From: Solidesulfovibrio alcoholivorans DSM 5433
Lineage (GTDB): Bacteria; Desulfobacterota; Desulfovibrionia; Desulfovibrionales; Desulfovibrionaceae
Direction of reading: 5' to 3'
DNA: 64,000 nucleotides
NCBI RefSeq assembly: GCF_000702665.1
Contig: NZ_JNJA01000009.1
Span: 1-64,000 of the forward strand
Both the position numbers and the translations under genes were made by a program. Each line of letters opens with the position of its first letter. Within the stretch, counting starts at the first letter, position 1. The notes under the pieces were generated by a model that ran no database searches, was not told the DNA's origin, and saw only the letters and a program-made list of their open reading frames with translations. Below are positions 17,740 to 26,532 of this stretch, piece by piece.

Positions 17740-18113
17740 CACACGGGCATTTCGGAATGCCAAGAAACGCCTTTCTCCAGATCGCCTCCGCTTCAATCCA
17801 TATCCCAGGGTATTATCCCCATATAAATACAACGATACATGCCGATATGCAATCATCTCCCGCAAGATGCTTCAGCAGCACCCACTTTGTTCCCAGGAAT
17901 TTCAAATTTTATTTCCAGGATAAATTGCGCATTTAAACGCAACCTTTATCAATACGTTATCCTATTTATCCATTTTCCCAAAATACTTCCATGCAACGCC
18001 ATACGAACCGCCAATTCCGCACATGCGCTTTTTTCTTTTTCCCGCAGCGTTGCTTGCGCTCCCCCCAAGAGCGTTATATGCAGTTGAAAAAGTTCCGTTC
18101 GAGGAGGGAACCC
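17740..18113. other. AT-rich intergenic region
   Basis: This 374-base stretch is markedly AT-richer than the genes around it. It should hold the promoter of the small secreted protein (a TTATAT box lies about 40 bases before its start). I find no gene, repeat or clear RNA structure in it. Confidence 0.6.
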
Positions 18114-18359
18114 ATGAAAAAGTTCATCGTTTTGGCTGCTGCGCTCACGCTGGCCCTGTCCGCCGCCCCGGCTTTCGCCAAGGGCAAGAAGGTCTCCAAA
18201 AAGGCCGCCAAGGCCACCTGGGAATGCAACGTCGGCGGTACGACCTCCATGGTCGCCAGCGTCAACGAGTGCATGAAGATGGGCGGCATGGTCACCAACT
18301 ACCCCGGCCCGGACAAGGCCGCCCCCGTCAAGAAGGGCAAGAAAGCCAAGAAAAAGTAG
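18114..18359 (+). CDS. Small secreted Lys-rich protein
   Basis: An 81-residue precursor with a clear Sec signal peptide (MKKFIVLAAALTLALSAAPA, cleavage after AFA). The mature part of about 58 residues has two Cys that could form a disulfide, several Met, and very basic ends (KGKKVSKK and KKGKKAKKK). The start at 18114 has a GAGGAGGGA site, and a good terminator follows the gene, so it is a single-gene transcript that is probably well expressed. I do not recognise the family. A periplasmic cationic protein binding nucleic acid, polyanions or metal is only a guess. Confidence 0.7.
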   Translation: MKKFIVLAAALTLALSAAPAFAKGKKVSKKAAKATWECNVGGTTSMVASVNECMKMGGMVTNYPGPDKAAPVKKGKKAKKK

Positions 18360-18382
18360 CTTTCCGGTTTTCGTGAGGGGAG

Positions 18383-18420
18383 AACGCCGCCGCCCGGCTG
18401 GTCCGGACGACGGCGTTTTT
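18383..18420 (+). terminator. Terminator of the small secreted protein gene
   Basis: The stem AACGCCG (18383-18389) pairs with CGGCGTT (18411-18417), with an inner GC-rich arm, and runs into TTTTTG. Confidence 0.75.
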
Positions 18421-18508
18421 GTTTGCGGCCGCGCGGCGGCCTGCCGCACGGCCCGCACGCCTTTGCAAAAGGACGGCTGCGACCCGCGTGCGGCGCATCC
18501 CGGCCGTC

Positions 18509-19795
18509 TCAGGCCAGGGTGTCGATGAGCAGCATGATGTTGAGCGCTATCACCACCGCCGCGACCACGAGCAGCACGGCCGTGGTGAACGGCCGGTTGG
18601 CGTAGGGCCCCATGACCGCGCGGCGCGAGGTCAGCCCGATTTGCAGCAGGATGGTGATGGGCAGCTGGATCGAAAGCGCGATCTGCGACCAGATGAGGCC
18701 CTTCAGCGGATCGCCCACGAACAGGATGGCCACGGCCGCGCCGACCAGGGTGATGACCACGCCCAGGCGCGAATGGCTGTCGCGGATGTCGTAGGGCTCA
18801 CCGAAGATGCCCGCGAAGATGCTGCCCCCGGCCATGCCCGCCGTCACCGACGAGGCCACGCCGGCGAAAAGCAGGCTCACCGCGAACACCAGCCCCGCCG
18901 CCGGCCCGACCAGCGGCGAAAGCAGCGCCTTGGCCTGGTCCAGCTCCGCCACCGAGATGTGCTGGCTGAAAAAGGCCGCCGCCGCGAGCAGGATCATGGC
19001 GCTGTTGATGCAAAAGCCGACCAGCATGGAAAATAGCGTGTCCAGGTATTCGTACTTGAGCTGGCGCTCGATCATCTCCGGCTTGTCCAGGTTCCACTGG
19101 CGGCTCTGGATCACCTCGGAGTGCAGGAAGAGGTTGTGCGGCATGACCACGGCCCCGAGCACGCTCATGACCACGGGCAGCGAGCCCTCGGGCAGGCGCG
19201 GCGTGACCCAGCCGGCCATGGCCTGCCCCCAATCGACGTGCACCAGGGACAGCTCGAAGACAAACGACAGCCCGATGAGCGACACGAAGCCGATGATGTA
19301 TTTTTCCAGCCTTCGGTAGGATTTGGCAAAAAGCATCCACAAGACCACGACCAGGGTCAGGCAGGTGCCGGCGGGGAGCGGCAGCCCGAACAGCATGCGC
19401 AGGGCGATGGCCCCGCCGAGCAGCTCGGCCAGGGCCGTGGACACCGCCGCCGCCACGGCCGTGCCGAGCGCTGTCGCCGCCACCGGGCGCGGCAGGTGTT
19501 TCATGGCCGCCTCGGACAGGCACAGGCCCGTGGCGATGCCGAGGTGCGCGGCGTTGTGCTGGAGCACGATCAGCATCAGCGTGGAAAGCGAAACCATCCA
19601 CAGGAGCTTGTAGCCGAAATCCGACCCCGCGGCCACGTTGGAGGCCCAGTTGCCCGGGTCGATGAAGCCCACCGTGACGAGCAGCCCCGGCCCCACGTAT
19701 TTGAAGATCTCCAGGGCCGTCAGCCGGGGCTTCGCGTGGTCCTTGAAACGGACCATGTCCCCCACGGCCCGCGTCAGCCGCTTGAACGCTTCCAT
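18509..19795 (-). CDS. mntH: NRAMP family divalent metal transporter
   Basis: A 428-residue proton-coupled importer for Mn(II) or Fe(II), with eleven or so membrane helices. The two metal-binding signatures are present: DPGN in TM1 (GFIDPGNWASN) and MPH in TM6 (VVMPHNLFLHSE). The start at 19795 is set by GGAGGAGG and by the normal N-terminus of the family; the frame is open much further upstream but not protein-like. The gene is divergent from the MarR-efflux operon across 129 bases. No MntR or Fur site was recognised there with confidence. The symbol reflects the family, not proven specificity. Confidence 0.88.
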   Translation of the reverse strand: MEAFKRLTRAVGDMVRFKDHAKPRLTALEIFKYVGPGLLVTVGFIDPGNWASNVAAGSDFGYKLLWMVSLSTLMLIVLQHNAAHLGIATGLCLSEAAMKHLPRPVAATALGTAVAAAVSTALAELLGGAIALRMLFGLPLPAGTCLTLVVVLWMLFAKSYRRLEKYIIGFVSLIGLSFVFELSLVHVDWGQAMAGWVTPRLPEGSLPVVMSVLGAVVMPHNLFLHSEVIQSRQWNLDKPEMIERQLKYEYLDTLFSMLVGFCINSAMILLAAAAFFSQHISVAELDQAKALLSPLVGPAAGLVFAVSLLFAGVASSVTAGMAGGSIFAGIFGEPYDIRDSHSRLGVVITLVGAAVAILFVGDPLKGLIWSQIALSIQLPITILLQIGLTSRRAVMGPYANRPFTTAVLLVVAAVVIALNIMLLIDTLA

Positions 19796-19866
19796 GGCGA
19801 ACCTCCTCCCGCACTTGCCTTCGCACACTGCCAGAACAGTGCTGCGGCGGCAATGCGCCACCTGCC

Positions 19867-19895
19867 TTGACGGCAATGATTGGCATGTATATTTT
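19867..19895 (+). promoter_or_regulatory. Promoter of the MarR-EmrAB operon
   Basis: TTGACG (19867-19872) is followed after 17 bases by TATTTT (19890-19895), giving a short leader before the ATG at 19925. A MarR operator would be expected to overlap it. Confidence 0.55.
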
Positions 19896-19924
19896 CCGCA
19901 CGACAACCAAAACAAGGCGTCAGC

Positions 19925-20395
19925 ATGAACGCACCTTTTTCCTACGATCTCGACACCGCCGTGGGGTACGCCATCGGCCACACGGCGCACCGCCTCAAGA
20001 TGGGGCTGCGCCGCGCGTTCACCGCGGCGGGACACGACGTCACCCCGGAGCAATGGGTGGTGCTCTACCGGCTCTACGAAAGCCAGGGGCTGACCCAGGT
20101 GGAGCTCGGCGAGCGCACGGTCAAGGACAAGACCAGCATCACCCGCATCCTGGACCGGCTGGAGAGCAAGGTCCTGGCCGAACGCCGCCGCGACGCCAAC
20201 GACCGCCGCAGCCAGCGCATCTTCCTGACCGCGGCCGGCCGTGGCCTGGTCGAACACCTCGTGCCCCTGGTGCGCGCCTACGCCGCCGAGGCCTTTGCCG
20301 ACGTCCCCCCCGAGGACCGCGACCACCTGCGGCGCATCCTCGCCAACATCGAAACGCGTCTGGACGCCATGCCCGAACCAAAGGACCCCGCATGA
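19925..20395 (+). CDS. MarR family transcriptional regulator
   Basis: A 156-residue winged-helix repressor of the MarR/EmrR type. The DNA-binding part includes LTQVELGERTVKDKTSITRILDRLE followed by the wing with RRRDANDRRSQRIFLT, which matches the family's D-x-R-D-x-R signature. It begins 30 bases after a sigma-70-like promoter and its stop overlaps the start of the emrA-like gene as ATGA. It very likely represses this operon and is released by efflux substrates such as phenolic or lipophilic compounds. Confidence 0.9.
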   Translation: MNAPFSYDLDTAVGYAIGHTAHRLKMGLRRAFTAAGHDVTPEQWVVLYRLYESQGLTQVELGERTVKDKTSITRILDRLESKVLAERRRDANDRRSQRIFLTAAGRGLVEHLVPLVRAYAAEAFADVPPEDRDHLRRILANIETRLDAMPEPKDPA

Positions 20396-21600
20396 AGCCG
20401 ATCTTCCGTTCCAAGCACAAACCCGAGGGCCCGCCGTCCAAACGCAAGCGCATCGTGCTCGGCGTCGTGGCCGTGCTCGTGATCGTCAGCTTCGGCTACT
20501 ACCTCTACACCCGGGGGCTCGTGGCCACGGACGACGCCTTCGTCGACGGCCGGGTCCATCCCATCACCCCGCGCGTGGCCGGCTACGTCAACGAGGTGCC
20601 CGTGACCGACAACCAGCTCGTGGCCAAAGGCGACGTGCTGGTGGTGCTCGACCCCACGGACTACGCCGTGGCCCTGGCCCAGGCCAAGGCCGACCTGGCC
20701 GCGGCCGAGGCGCAACTCGCCGCCCAGGACCTCGGCGTGCCGTTGCAACGGTCCCAGACCTCCTCCCGGGTCGATTCGGCCAAGGCCCAACTCGAAGCGC
20801 AGCAACGCGGCCTGGACCAGGCCGTCAAGGAACGCGACGCCGCCGACCAGCTCGTGGCGCAGATCCAGGCCCAGCTCGACCAGGACAAGCTCGACTACAC
20901 GCGTATCAGCCAGCTGCGGCTCAAGGACGTGGTTTCCCAGTCCGACCTCGACAACATCGAAAACAAGCGCCGGGGCCACGAGGCCGAACTGCGCGCGGCC
21001 CAGGCCAAGGCCGCCGCCGCGGCGCGCGGCCTCGAATCCATCCAGGCCGACATCAAGCGCCTGGGGTCCCAGATCGACCTGGCCAGGACCGGCGAGGACC
21101 AGGCCGTCATCCAGACCAAGGAAGCCGCGGCCCAGCAGGCCAGGGTCGAACTGGCCAGGGAAAAGGTCCGCCAGGCCGAGCTCAACCTGGGCTATACCCG
21201 CATCGTCGCGCCGGTTGCCGGGCACGTGACCAAAAAGCAGATCGAATCCGGCCGGCTGGTGTCCGCCGGCCAGTCGCTCATGACCATCGTGCCGCTCGAC
21301 GCGGACGAGTTGTGGGTCACGGCCAACTACAAGGAAACGCAGCTTAAAAACGTCCACCCCGGCCAGCGCGTGACCATGGAGGTGGACACCTACCCCGGCC
21401 GCGAGATCACGGGCAGGGTCGATTCCATCATGGCCGGCACGGGCGCGGTCTTCTCCCTGTTCCCCACGGAAAACGCCACGGGCAACTACGTGAAGATCGT
21501 GCAGCGCATCCCGGTCAAGATCGTCTTCGACAAGGAAAACGGCGAACTGCCCAAACTGCGCCTGGGCATGAGCGTCGTGCCCACCATCCACGTCGACTGA
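20392..21600 (+). CDS. emrA: EmrA-like membrane fusion protein (HlyD family)
   Basis: A 402-residue periplasmic adaptor with one N-terminal membrane anchor (residues 21-40). A biotinyl-lipoyl-like half motif precedes, and another follows, a long Ala/Gln-rich coiled-coil hairpin (about 90-230). The beta-barrel part has LWVTANYKETQLKNVHPGQ, typical of EmrA. It bridges the inner-membrane pump with an outer-membrane channel. Start and stop are tightly packed: ATGA overlap with marR and a 3-base gap to emrB. No TolC-like gene is nearby, so a shared channel must be used. Confidence 0.9.
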   Translation: MKPIFRSKHKPEGPPSKRKRIVLGVVAVLVIVSFGYYLYTRGLVATDDAFVDGRVHPITPRVAGYVNEVPVTDNQLVAKGDVLVVLDPTDYAVALAQAKADLAAAEAQLAAQDLGVPLQRSQTSSRVDSAKAQLEAQQRGLDQAVKERDAADQLVAQIQAQLDQDKLDYTRISQLRLKDVVSQSDLDNIENKRRGHEAELRAAQAKAAAAARGLESIQADIKRLGSQIDLARTGEDQAVIQTKEAAAQQARVELAREKVRQAELNLGYTRIVAPVAGHVTKKQIESGRLVSAGQSLMTIVPLDADELWVTANYKETQLKNVHPGQRVTMEVDTYPGREITGRVDSIMAGTGAVFSLFPTENATGNYVKIVQRIPVKIVFDKENGELPKLRLGMSVVPTIHVD

Positions 21601-21603
21601 TCC

Positions 21604-23160
21604 ATGAGCGAACGCGCCCCCAACAAGTGGTGCATCACCCTCGCGGTGATGGTGCCCACGCTGATCGAGATCCTCGACACCTCCATCGCCAACGTCGCCC
21701 TGGGGCACATCCAGGGCAGCCTTTCCGCCGGCCAGGACGAGGTGACCTGGGTGCTCACCTCGTATCTGGTTTCCAACGCCATCGTCATCCCCATCAGCGG
21801 ATTCCTCTCGAAGGTGCTCGGACGGCGCAATTACCTGCTGCTGTCGGTGGTCGTCTTCACCGTCGCCTCCATGCTCTGCGGGCTGGCGACGAGCCTCGGC
21901 ATGCTCGTGTTTTTCCGCATCGTCCAAGGCATCGGCGGCGGCGGGCTGCAACCCATGTCCCAGGCCATCCTGCTCGAGGCCTATCCCCCCCGGGAACGCG
22001 GCCTGGCCATGGCCATCTTCGCCATGGGCGCGGTCCTCGGCCCCATCCTCGGGCCGCTGCTTGGCGGCTACATCACGGACAACTATTCCTGGCGCTGGAT
22101 CTTCAACATCAACGTGCCGGTGGGCGTACTCGCCATCGGGCTCATCTGGCTCTACATCAAGGACCCCGACTACCTGGAGCGGCGCAAGAAAGGCGATTCC
22201 GTGGACTACGTGGGGCTGGCGTTTTTGAGCGTGGGGCTCGGTTGCCTGCAGATCGTGCTCGACAAGGGCCAGCAGGACGACTGGTTCAACAACGACTTCA
22301 TCCTGGCCCTTTCCGTCATCGCCGTGATCTGCCTGACCGCCTTCCTCGTCTGGGAACTGCGGATCAAGGAACCCATCGTCGATCTGCGCGTCTTCAAGGA
22401 CCGCAGTTTCGCCACGGGCAACATGGTCATGTTCTTCGGGTTCTTCGCCTTTTTCGGGGCCATCGTGCTTTTGCCGCTCTACCTGCAAAACCTCATGGGC
22501 TACACGGCGTTTCTTTCCGGCGTCGTGCTCGGCCCGGGCGGGCTCATCATGCTCGTCATCCTGCCCGCGGTCGGCAAGCTGACGCAAAAGATCGACGCCC
22601 GCTTCATCCTCTTTATCGGGCTCCTCGTCAGCGCCTATTCCCTGTTCAACATGGCCGGGTTCAGCCTGGGCATCGACCTCGGCACGGCAATCACCGCGCG
22701 CAACATCCAGGCCATCGGCATCGCCTTCTTCTTCGTGCCGCTGTCCTACCTGACCATGGCCTACATCCCCAAGCAGGGCATGAACAACGCCTCGGCGGTG
22801 TTCAACCTGCTGCGAAACCTCGGCGGCTCCTTCGGCGTGGCCTTCGTCACCACGCTGCTCGCCCGCCGTGCGCAGTTCCACCAGGCGCGCCTGATCGAGA
22901 ACCTCACCCCCTACGACCTGACCTACCAGACGACCTACGCGCAAATAAAAAGCTACCTCGAAGCCAAGTTCCTGGGCGTCCACGACGCGGCGCAGATGGC
23001 CTCGGCCGCCATGTACAAGCTCATGCTCCAGCAGGCCAACGCCATGGCCTTTTGCGACGTCTTCCACGCCCAGGGCCTGATGTTCCTCGGGCTCGCCGTG
23101 CTCATGTGGATCATGAAAAAGCCGCCCATGGGTTCCAACATGCCGGAGGGCATGCACTAA
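21604..23160 (+). CDS. emrB: EmrB-like multidrug exporter (MFS, DHA2 family)
   Basis: A 518-residue major facilitator with fourteen predicted helices, as expected for the DHA2 drug:proton antiporters. Motif D1 is LDTSIANVALGHIQG, the family motif C-like segment AVLGPILGPLLGGYI is in TM5, and NWRWIF appears here as YSWRWIFNINVPVG. It is the third gene of the marR-emrA-emrB operon and should export lipophilic toxicants with EmrA. No truncation or unusual insertion is seen. Confidence 0.92.
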   Translation: MSERAPNKWCITLAVMVPTLIEILDTSIANVALGHIQGSLSAGQDEVTWVLTSYLVSNAIVIPISGFLSKVLGRRNYLLLSVVVFTVASMLCGLATSLGMLVFFRIVQGIGGGGLQPMSQAILLEAYPPRERGLAMAIFAMGAVLGPILGPLLGGYITDNYSWRWIFNINVPVGVLAIGLIWLYIKDPDYLERRKKGDSVDYVGLAFLSVGLGCLQIVLDKGQQDDWFNNDFILALSVIAVICLTAFLVWELRIKEPIVDLRVFKDRSFATGNMVMFFGFFAFFGAIVLLPLYLQNLMGYTAFLSGVVLGPGGLIMLVILPAVGKLTQKIDARFILFIGLLVSAYSLFNMAGFSLGIDLGTAITARNIQAIGIAFFFVPLSYLTMAYIPKQGMNNASAVFNLLRNLGGSFGVAFVTTLLARRAQFHQARLIENLTPYDLTYQTTYAQIKSYLEAKFLGVHDAAQMASAAMYKLMLQQANAMAFCDVFHAQGLMFLGLAVLMWIMKKPPMGSNMPEGMH

Positions 23161-23235
23161 CTGACGCTATTTCGTCGAAACGACGCCAGGCCGCACGCCC
23201 GGTTTTCGAAACGCCGCCTGACTGCTGGAGGCCAA

Positions 23236-23781
23236 ATGGACAAGAAGCTTGTCTGCCCATGCGGATTAACCTGCTACGATTGCATGTTTTACAAGAAAGA
23301 TATCTACGAAACCGCAGCCAAACTAAAACAACTCCTTGTCGACTCGAAGTTGGATGTCTTTTTGACTTTGTGCAGCAATGAAAAAACGATCGACGCCATG
23401 AGAGCGCATCTGGAATCGGACAACGCCGCGGCGCACAGCAAGCTCTCCGACAGACTTGGCCTCTTCAAGGACATGCCCGCATTCATGAAAGTCCTCGACG
23501 GCATCAGCAACATTCAATGCAAGACGACTTGCCGCGAGGCCGGCGGGTGCTCGACCGGCGGCGAGACGGCAAAATGCAAGGCTTTGAAATGCTTGGAATC
23601 AAAGAAATACGACGGATGCTGGCAGTGCGGCGAATTTGAGGACTGCGAGAAACTGCAATTCCTCAGGATGAGCTATGGACATGTCATCAATGAGAATTTG
23701 AACATCATCAAAGAAAAGGGCGCGGAAGAAGTCCCCTCGCGCGGCACGCAATACTACGCCTGGCAAAGAAAACTCTCCTGA
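23236..23781 (+). CDS. DUF3795-type Cys-rich protein
   Basis: A 181-residue soluble protein with some fourteen Cys in clusters (CPCGLTCYDC, then CKTTCREAGGC, CKALKC and CWQCGEFEDC), the pattern of DUF3795 proteins found in anaerobes. The clusters suggest a metal or Fe-S site. The start at 23236 has TGGAGG upstream. Codon use is visibly more AT-rich than in the genes around it, which hints at recent transfer. The function of the family is unknown to me. Confidence 0.75.
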   Translation: MDKKLVCPCGLTCYDCMFYKKDIYETAAKLKQLLVDSKLDVFLTLCSNEKTIDAMRAHLESDNAAAHSKLSDRLGLFKDMPAFMKVLDGISNIQCKTTCREAGGCSTGGETAKCKALKCLESKKYDGCWQCGEFEDCEKLQFLRMSYGHVINENLNIIKEKGAEEVPSRGTQYYAWQRKLS

Positions 23782-23905
23782 GCGCTCCAGCCGGCGCGCC
23801 GCGCCTCCCGCTTGGCACGGCCTTGGCATCTGCTGTAGGCATGTGAGATGCGGGCCCTTGCCCGCCCCCGCAACCCAAGCCGTGCCAACCCGCAGGAGAA
23901 GCCCC

Positions 23906-24397
23906 ATGAACGTATCGCGTCCCGCCGCCGTCCTGGCCCTGACCCTTGGCCTGTGCCTGACCCTGGCTGCCCCCGGCGAGGCGTTTCGCCGCAAAAGCAC
24001 GGTCACCGGCCCCGGCGGCCGCAGCGCCACCAACGAGGCCACGACCGTGCGCACGCCCGGCGGCTACAGCCGCAGCGCCACGACCACGGGTCCCAACAAC
24101 AACGCCGTCACCCGCAACTCCGCCGGACAGTACAACCCCGCCACCCGGACCTGGAGCAGCGGCAGCACCGCCACCGGCCCCGGCGGCGCGACGACCTCGC
24201 GGGCCGCCACGACCACGCGCACGCCCGGCGGCTACACCCACAGCGGCACCTACACCGGCCCCAACCAGAACTCCGTGAACAGAAGTTCCCAGGGACAGTG
24301 GGACCCGGCGACCAAGACCTGGAGCAACACCACCACCTACACCGGCCCCCAGGGAAACAGCGCCGACGTCAACCGCTCCACCACGGTCAGCCCGTAA
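23906..24397 (+). CDS. Secreted protein made of glycine/threonine-rich tandem repeats
   Basis: A 163-residue exported protein. After a signal peptide ending near GEAFR, it consists of two copies of a repeat of about 48 residues plus a partial third. Each repeat has a TGPGG half ending in TRTPGGY and a TGPN half with the segment Q-(Y/W)-(N/D)-PAT-(R/K)-TW. The composition is Gly, Thr, Ser and Asn with almost no hydrophobic core, so it should be extended or beta-helical and surface-exposed or periplasmic. The start at 23906 follows AGGAGAA. A structural or adhesive role is only a guess. Confidence 0.65.
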   Translation: MNVSRPAAVLALTLGLCLTLAAPGEAFRRKSTVTGPGGRSATNEATTVRTPGGYSRSATTTGPNNNAVTRNSAGQYNPATRTWSSGSTATGPGGATTSRAATTTRTPGGYTHSGTYTGPNQNSVNRSSQGQWDPATKTWSNTTTYTGPQGNSADVNRSTTVSP

Positions 24398-24431
24398 CTA
24401 TCCGGCAAAACGGTTTTTCTCAGGCTTTATC

Positions 24432-24473
24432 GAACCGGGCCGCCCTCCCCCGCAGGGAGGTGCGGCCCGGTTC
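24432..24473 (+). terminator. Strong hairpin after the repeat-protein gene
   Basis: GAACCGGGCCGC (24432-24443) pairs perfectly with GCGGCCCGGTTC (24462-24473), and the inner CCTCCC/GGGAGG extends the stem. The following T run is weak (CCTTG), so termination strength is uncertain. Confidence 0.55.
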
Positions 24474-24697
24474 CTTGCGCCGATACCGTACACGGGGGAA
24501 ACCTTTACGGGTCAACTATTCCCACCGTGCGCCGACAGCGTTTCCTTCTTACCCAATCGCGGCAACCCCCGGCCCAGGCCGCTTGCCGCCGCCCGAAGGG
24601 GCGCAATGATGCCCGCGCAACACCCGGGCGGGGTGATATGGCCACGCCGCGTCCAGGGAAATATTTTAACTTATCGAAATAATTTAGCTATAGATGA

Positions 24698-24713
24698 TGG
24701 CACGGGAATTGAT
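24698..24713 (+). promoter_or_regulatory. Sigma-54-like promoter upstream of the alcohol dehydrogenase
   Basis: TGGCACG, four bases, then TTGAT matches the sigma-54 consensus (TGGCACG-N4-TTGCW) except for A in place of C in the -12 GC. The transcript would begin near 24724, 50 bases before the ATG. The rest of the 376-base gap is AT-rich in its centre and could bind activator or IHF. Confidence 0.4.
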
Positions 24714-24773
24714 CTTTCCTACCCCGGCAAGCCGTGGACCTGCCCGCACGGAACGCAGACCGGGAGGCGCGAC

Positions 24774-25973
24774 ATGAGCGGCTGGGAAGCCAAAATAGAT
24801 ATCCGCAGGGTGTTCCTGTTACAGGCCACAAGGCCCAAGACCTTCTTCGGCGTCGGTGCGCTGGCGCAACTCGACGGCATCCTGCGGGAAATGGCCGCCG
24901 CCGGCCAGGACAGACTGCTCGTGGTCACGGACGCCGTGGGCTACAAGGCCAGCGGCGCGTGGAACGCCATCCTGCCCATGCTCTCGCGGCACGTGGCGTT
25001 CGAACATTACGACGGCGTGCGCTCGAACCCCACCTTCGCCAACGGCGAAGCCGCGGCCAAGCTCGGCCGGGAGCTCGGGGCCAAGGCGGTGCTCGGCATC
25101 GGCGGCGGCAGCGCCATCGACACGGCCAAGACCGCGGCGGCGCTGCTGCGGCACCCCATACGCAAAGCTTCGGATTTCTACGAAAAAGGCGTGCCCATCA
25201 GCGGCGCGTTGCCCATCGTCGCAGTCAACACCACCCATGGGTCGGGTTCGGAATGCGATTGCTTCGCCGCGGCGCAAGCCGACGGCGAGGACAAGCCCGC
25301 CCTGCGCTCGCCCCACCTCTATCCGACCTACGCCATCGAGGACCCGAGCCTGACGACCTCGCTGCCCCCGCGCGAGACCCTGTTCACGACCCTCGACGCC
25401 CTGAGCCACGCCCTGGAGGCGGCCACGGCCGTCACGGCCTCGCCCTATTCCGTTGTCCTCGGCAAGGAAGCCGTGCGGCTCATCGCCGCCTACCTGCCCA
25501 CGGCCCTGGCCCAGCCCGAGCATCTCGCCGCGCGCTACTGGCTGCTCTACGCCTCGGCCATCGCCGGCATGAGCTTCGACCGGGGCATGCTGCACGTGTG
25601 CCATGCCCTGGAACACGCCATGAGCGCGCTCAACGCCGACATCAGTCACGGCGAGGGGCTCGGCATCCTCCTGCCGGCGGTGTTGCGGGAAATCTATCCG
25701 GCCGCGCCCGAGGCCCTGGCCGAGGTGCTGGAGCCCATCGTGCCGGGACTGCGCGGCCTGCCCGGCGAGGCCACGGCGGCGGAACGCGGGTTGCGGGAGT
25801 GGTTCGAGGCGATCGGCCAGCCGGCGCGCATGACCACCTACTTCACCGGGGCCGACGTGCCCGCGCTCACGCGCATGACGCTGCGCTCGCCGCTGTCCAG
25901 GATGCTTTTGCCCCTTGCGCCGCTGCGCGTGGACGCCGGGGTGGTGGAGCGCATCTTCCAGCGGGCGCTGTGA
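24774..25973 (+). CDS. Iron-containing alcohol dehydrogenase
   Basis: A 399-residue group III (Fe-ADH) enzyme that interconverts an alcohol and an aldehyde with NAD(P). The nucleotide-binding GGGSAIDTAK lies near residue 105. The metal-site blocks are NTTHGSGSE, DALSHALEA and LHVCHALEHAMS, with the His ligands in place. The start at 24774 has GGGAGG and the correct family N-terminus; longer upstream frames are not protein-like. In sulfate reducers such enzymes oxidise ethanol for electrons or reduce aldehydes; the exact substrate cannot be read here. A sigma-54-like element lies upstream. Confidence 0.9.
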   Translation: MSGWEAKIDIRRVFLLQATRPKTFFGVGALAQLDGILREMAAAGQDRLLVVTDAVGYKASGAWNAILPMLSRHVAFEHYDGVRSNPTFANGEAAAKLGRELGAKAVLGIGGGSAIDTAKTAAALLRHPIRKASDFYEKGVPISGALPIVAVNTTHGSGSECDCFAAAQADGEDKPALRSPHLYPTYAIEDPSLTTSLPPRETLFTTLDALSHALEAATAVTASPYSVVLGKEAVRLIAAYLPTALAQPEHLAARYWLLYASAIAGMSFDRGMLHVCHALEHAMSALNADISHGEGLGILLPAVLREIYPAAPEALAEVLEPIVPGLRGLPGEATAAERGLREWFEAIGQPARMTTYFTGADVPALTRMTLRSPLSRMLLPLAPLRVDAGVVERIFQRAL

Positions 25974-25991
25974 CGCGCCGCGAAGCGGCCC

Positions 25992-26426
25992 TCAGCGCAG
26001 GCGCGAAAAGCCCCTGGGCGCGTCGTCGGCAAGGACCAGCCACAAGGCCGCGACCCAGCCCCAGACCGCGTTGACGACGAGGACCACCACCGGGGTCAGG
26101 GCGCCGAGCCCAAGGCCCCACAGCCCCTTGTCGGGGTCTGCCGGGAACGCCACCAGCAACTGGGCCAGGGTGAGCGCGAGGCTTACGCAAAGCCCACGCC
26201 AGAAAACGGAGCGCGGCAGGAAACGGGGGACGAGCAGCAGCCCCCAGACGCCGCCCCAGATCAGTCGCGGAAAAAGCCAGTCCAGGGTCCACTGCGGCGC
26301 CAGGTTCACCTGCATCGCCGCGGTCCAGCCGTAGCTTCCTGCCATCCACAGCAGCACGCTGCCGGCCAGCCCCCCGACCAGCCCGGCGGTGAAGCAAAGG
26401 CTCGTCCAGCCCAGGATATTGCGCAT
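25992..26426 (-). CDS. Four-helix membrane protein, unknown
   Basis: A 144-residue integral membrane protein with four hydrophobic segments and Gly-rich helices (GLVGGLAGSVLLWMAG near the N-terminus). It converges on the alcohol dehydrogenase 18 bases away. The start at 26426 follows GGGAGGAGAGG. I do not recognise the family. Confidence 0.65.
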   Translation of the reverse strand: MRNILGWTSLCFTAGLVGGLAGSVLLWMAGSYGWTAAMQVNLAPQWTLDWLFPRLIWGGVWGLLLVPRFLPRSVFWRGLCVSLALTLAQLLVAFPADPDKGLWGLGLGALTPVVVLVVNAVWGWVAALWLVLADDAPRGFSRLR

Positions 26427-26532
26427 CCTCTCCTCCCTGCGCCGGCCGCGACGCCAGGCGCCGTCCCCTCCCGGACGGCTGCGCCCGCCGCGCGCGGCGC
26501 GGACGGGCCGGCGGCCGAAAACGCGCGGCGGT

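Noticed and set aside
20278..23157. A 959-codon minus-strand frame across the EmrAB genes
   Set aside because: It is a high-GC shadow of real genes, rich in His, Gly, Asp and Val and without motifs.
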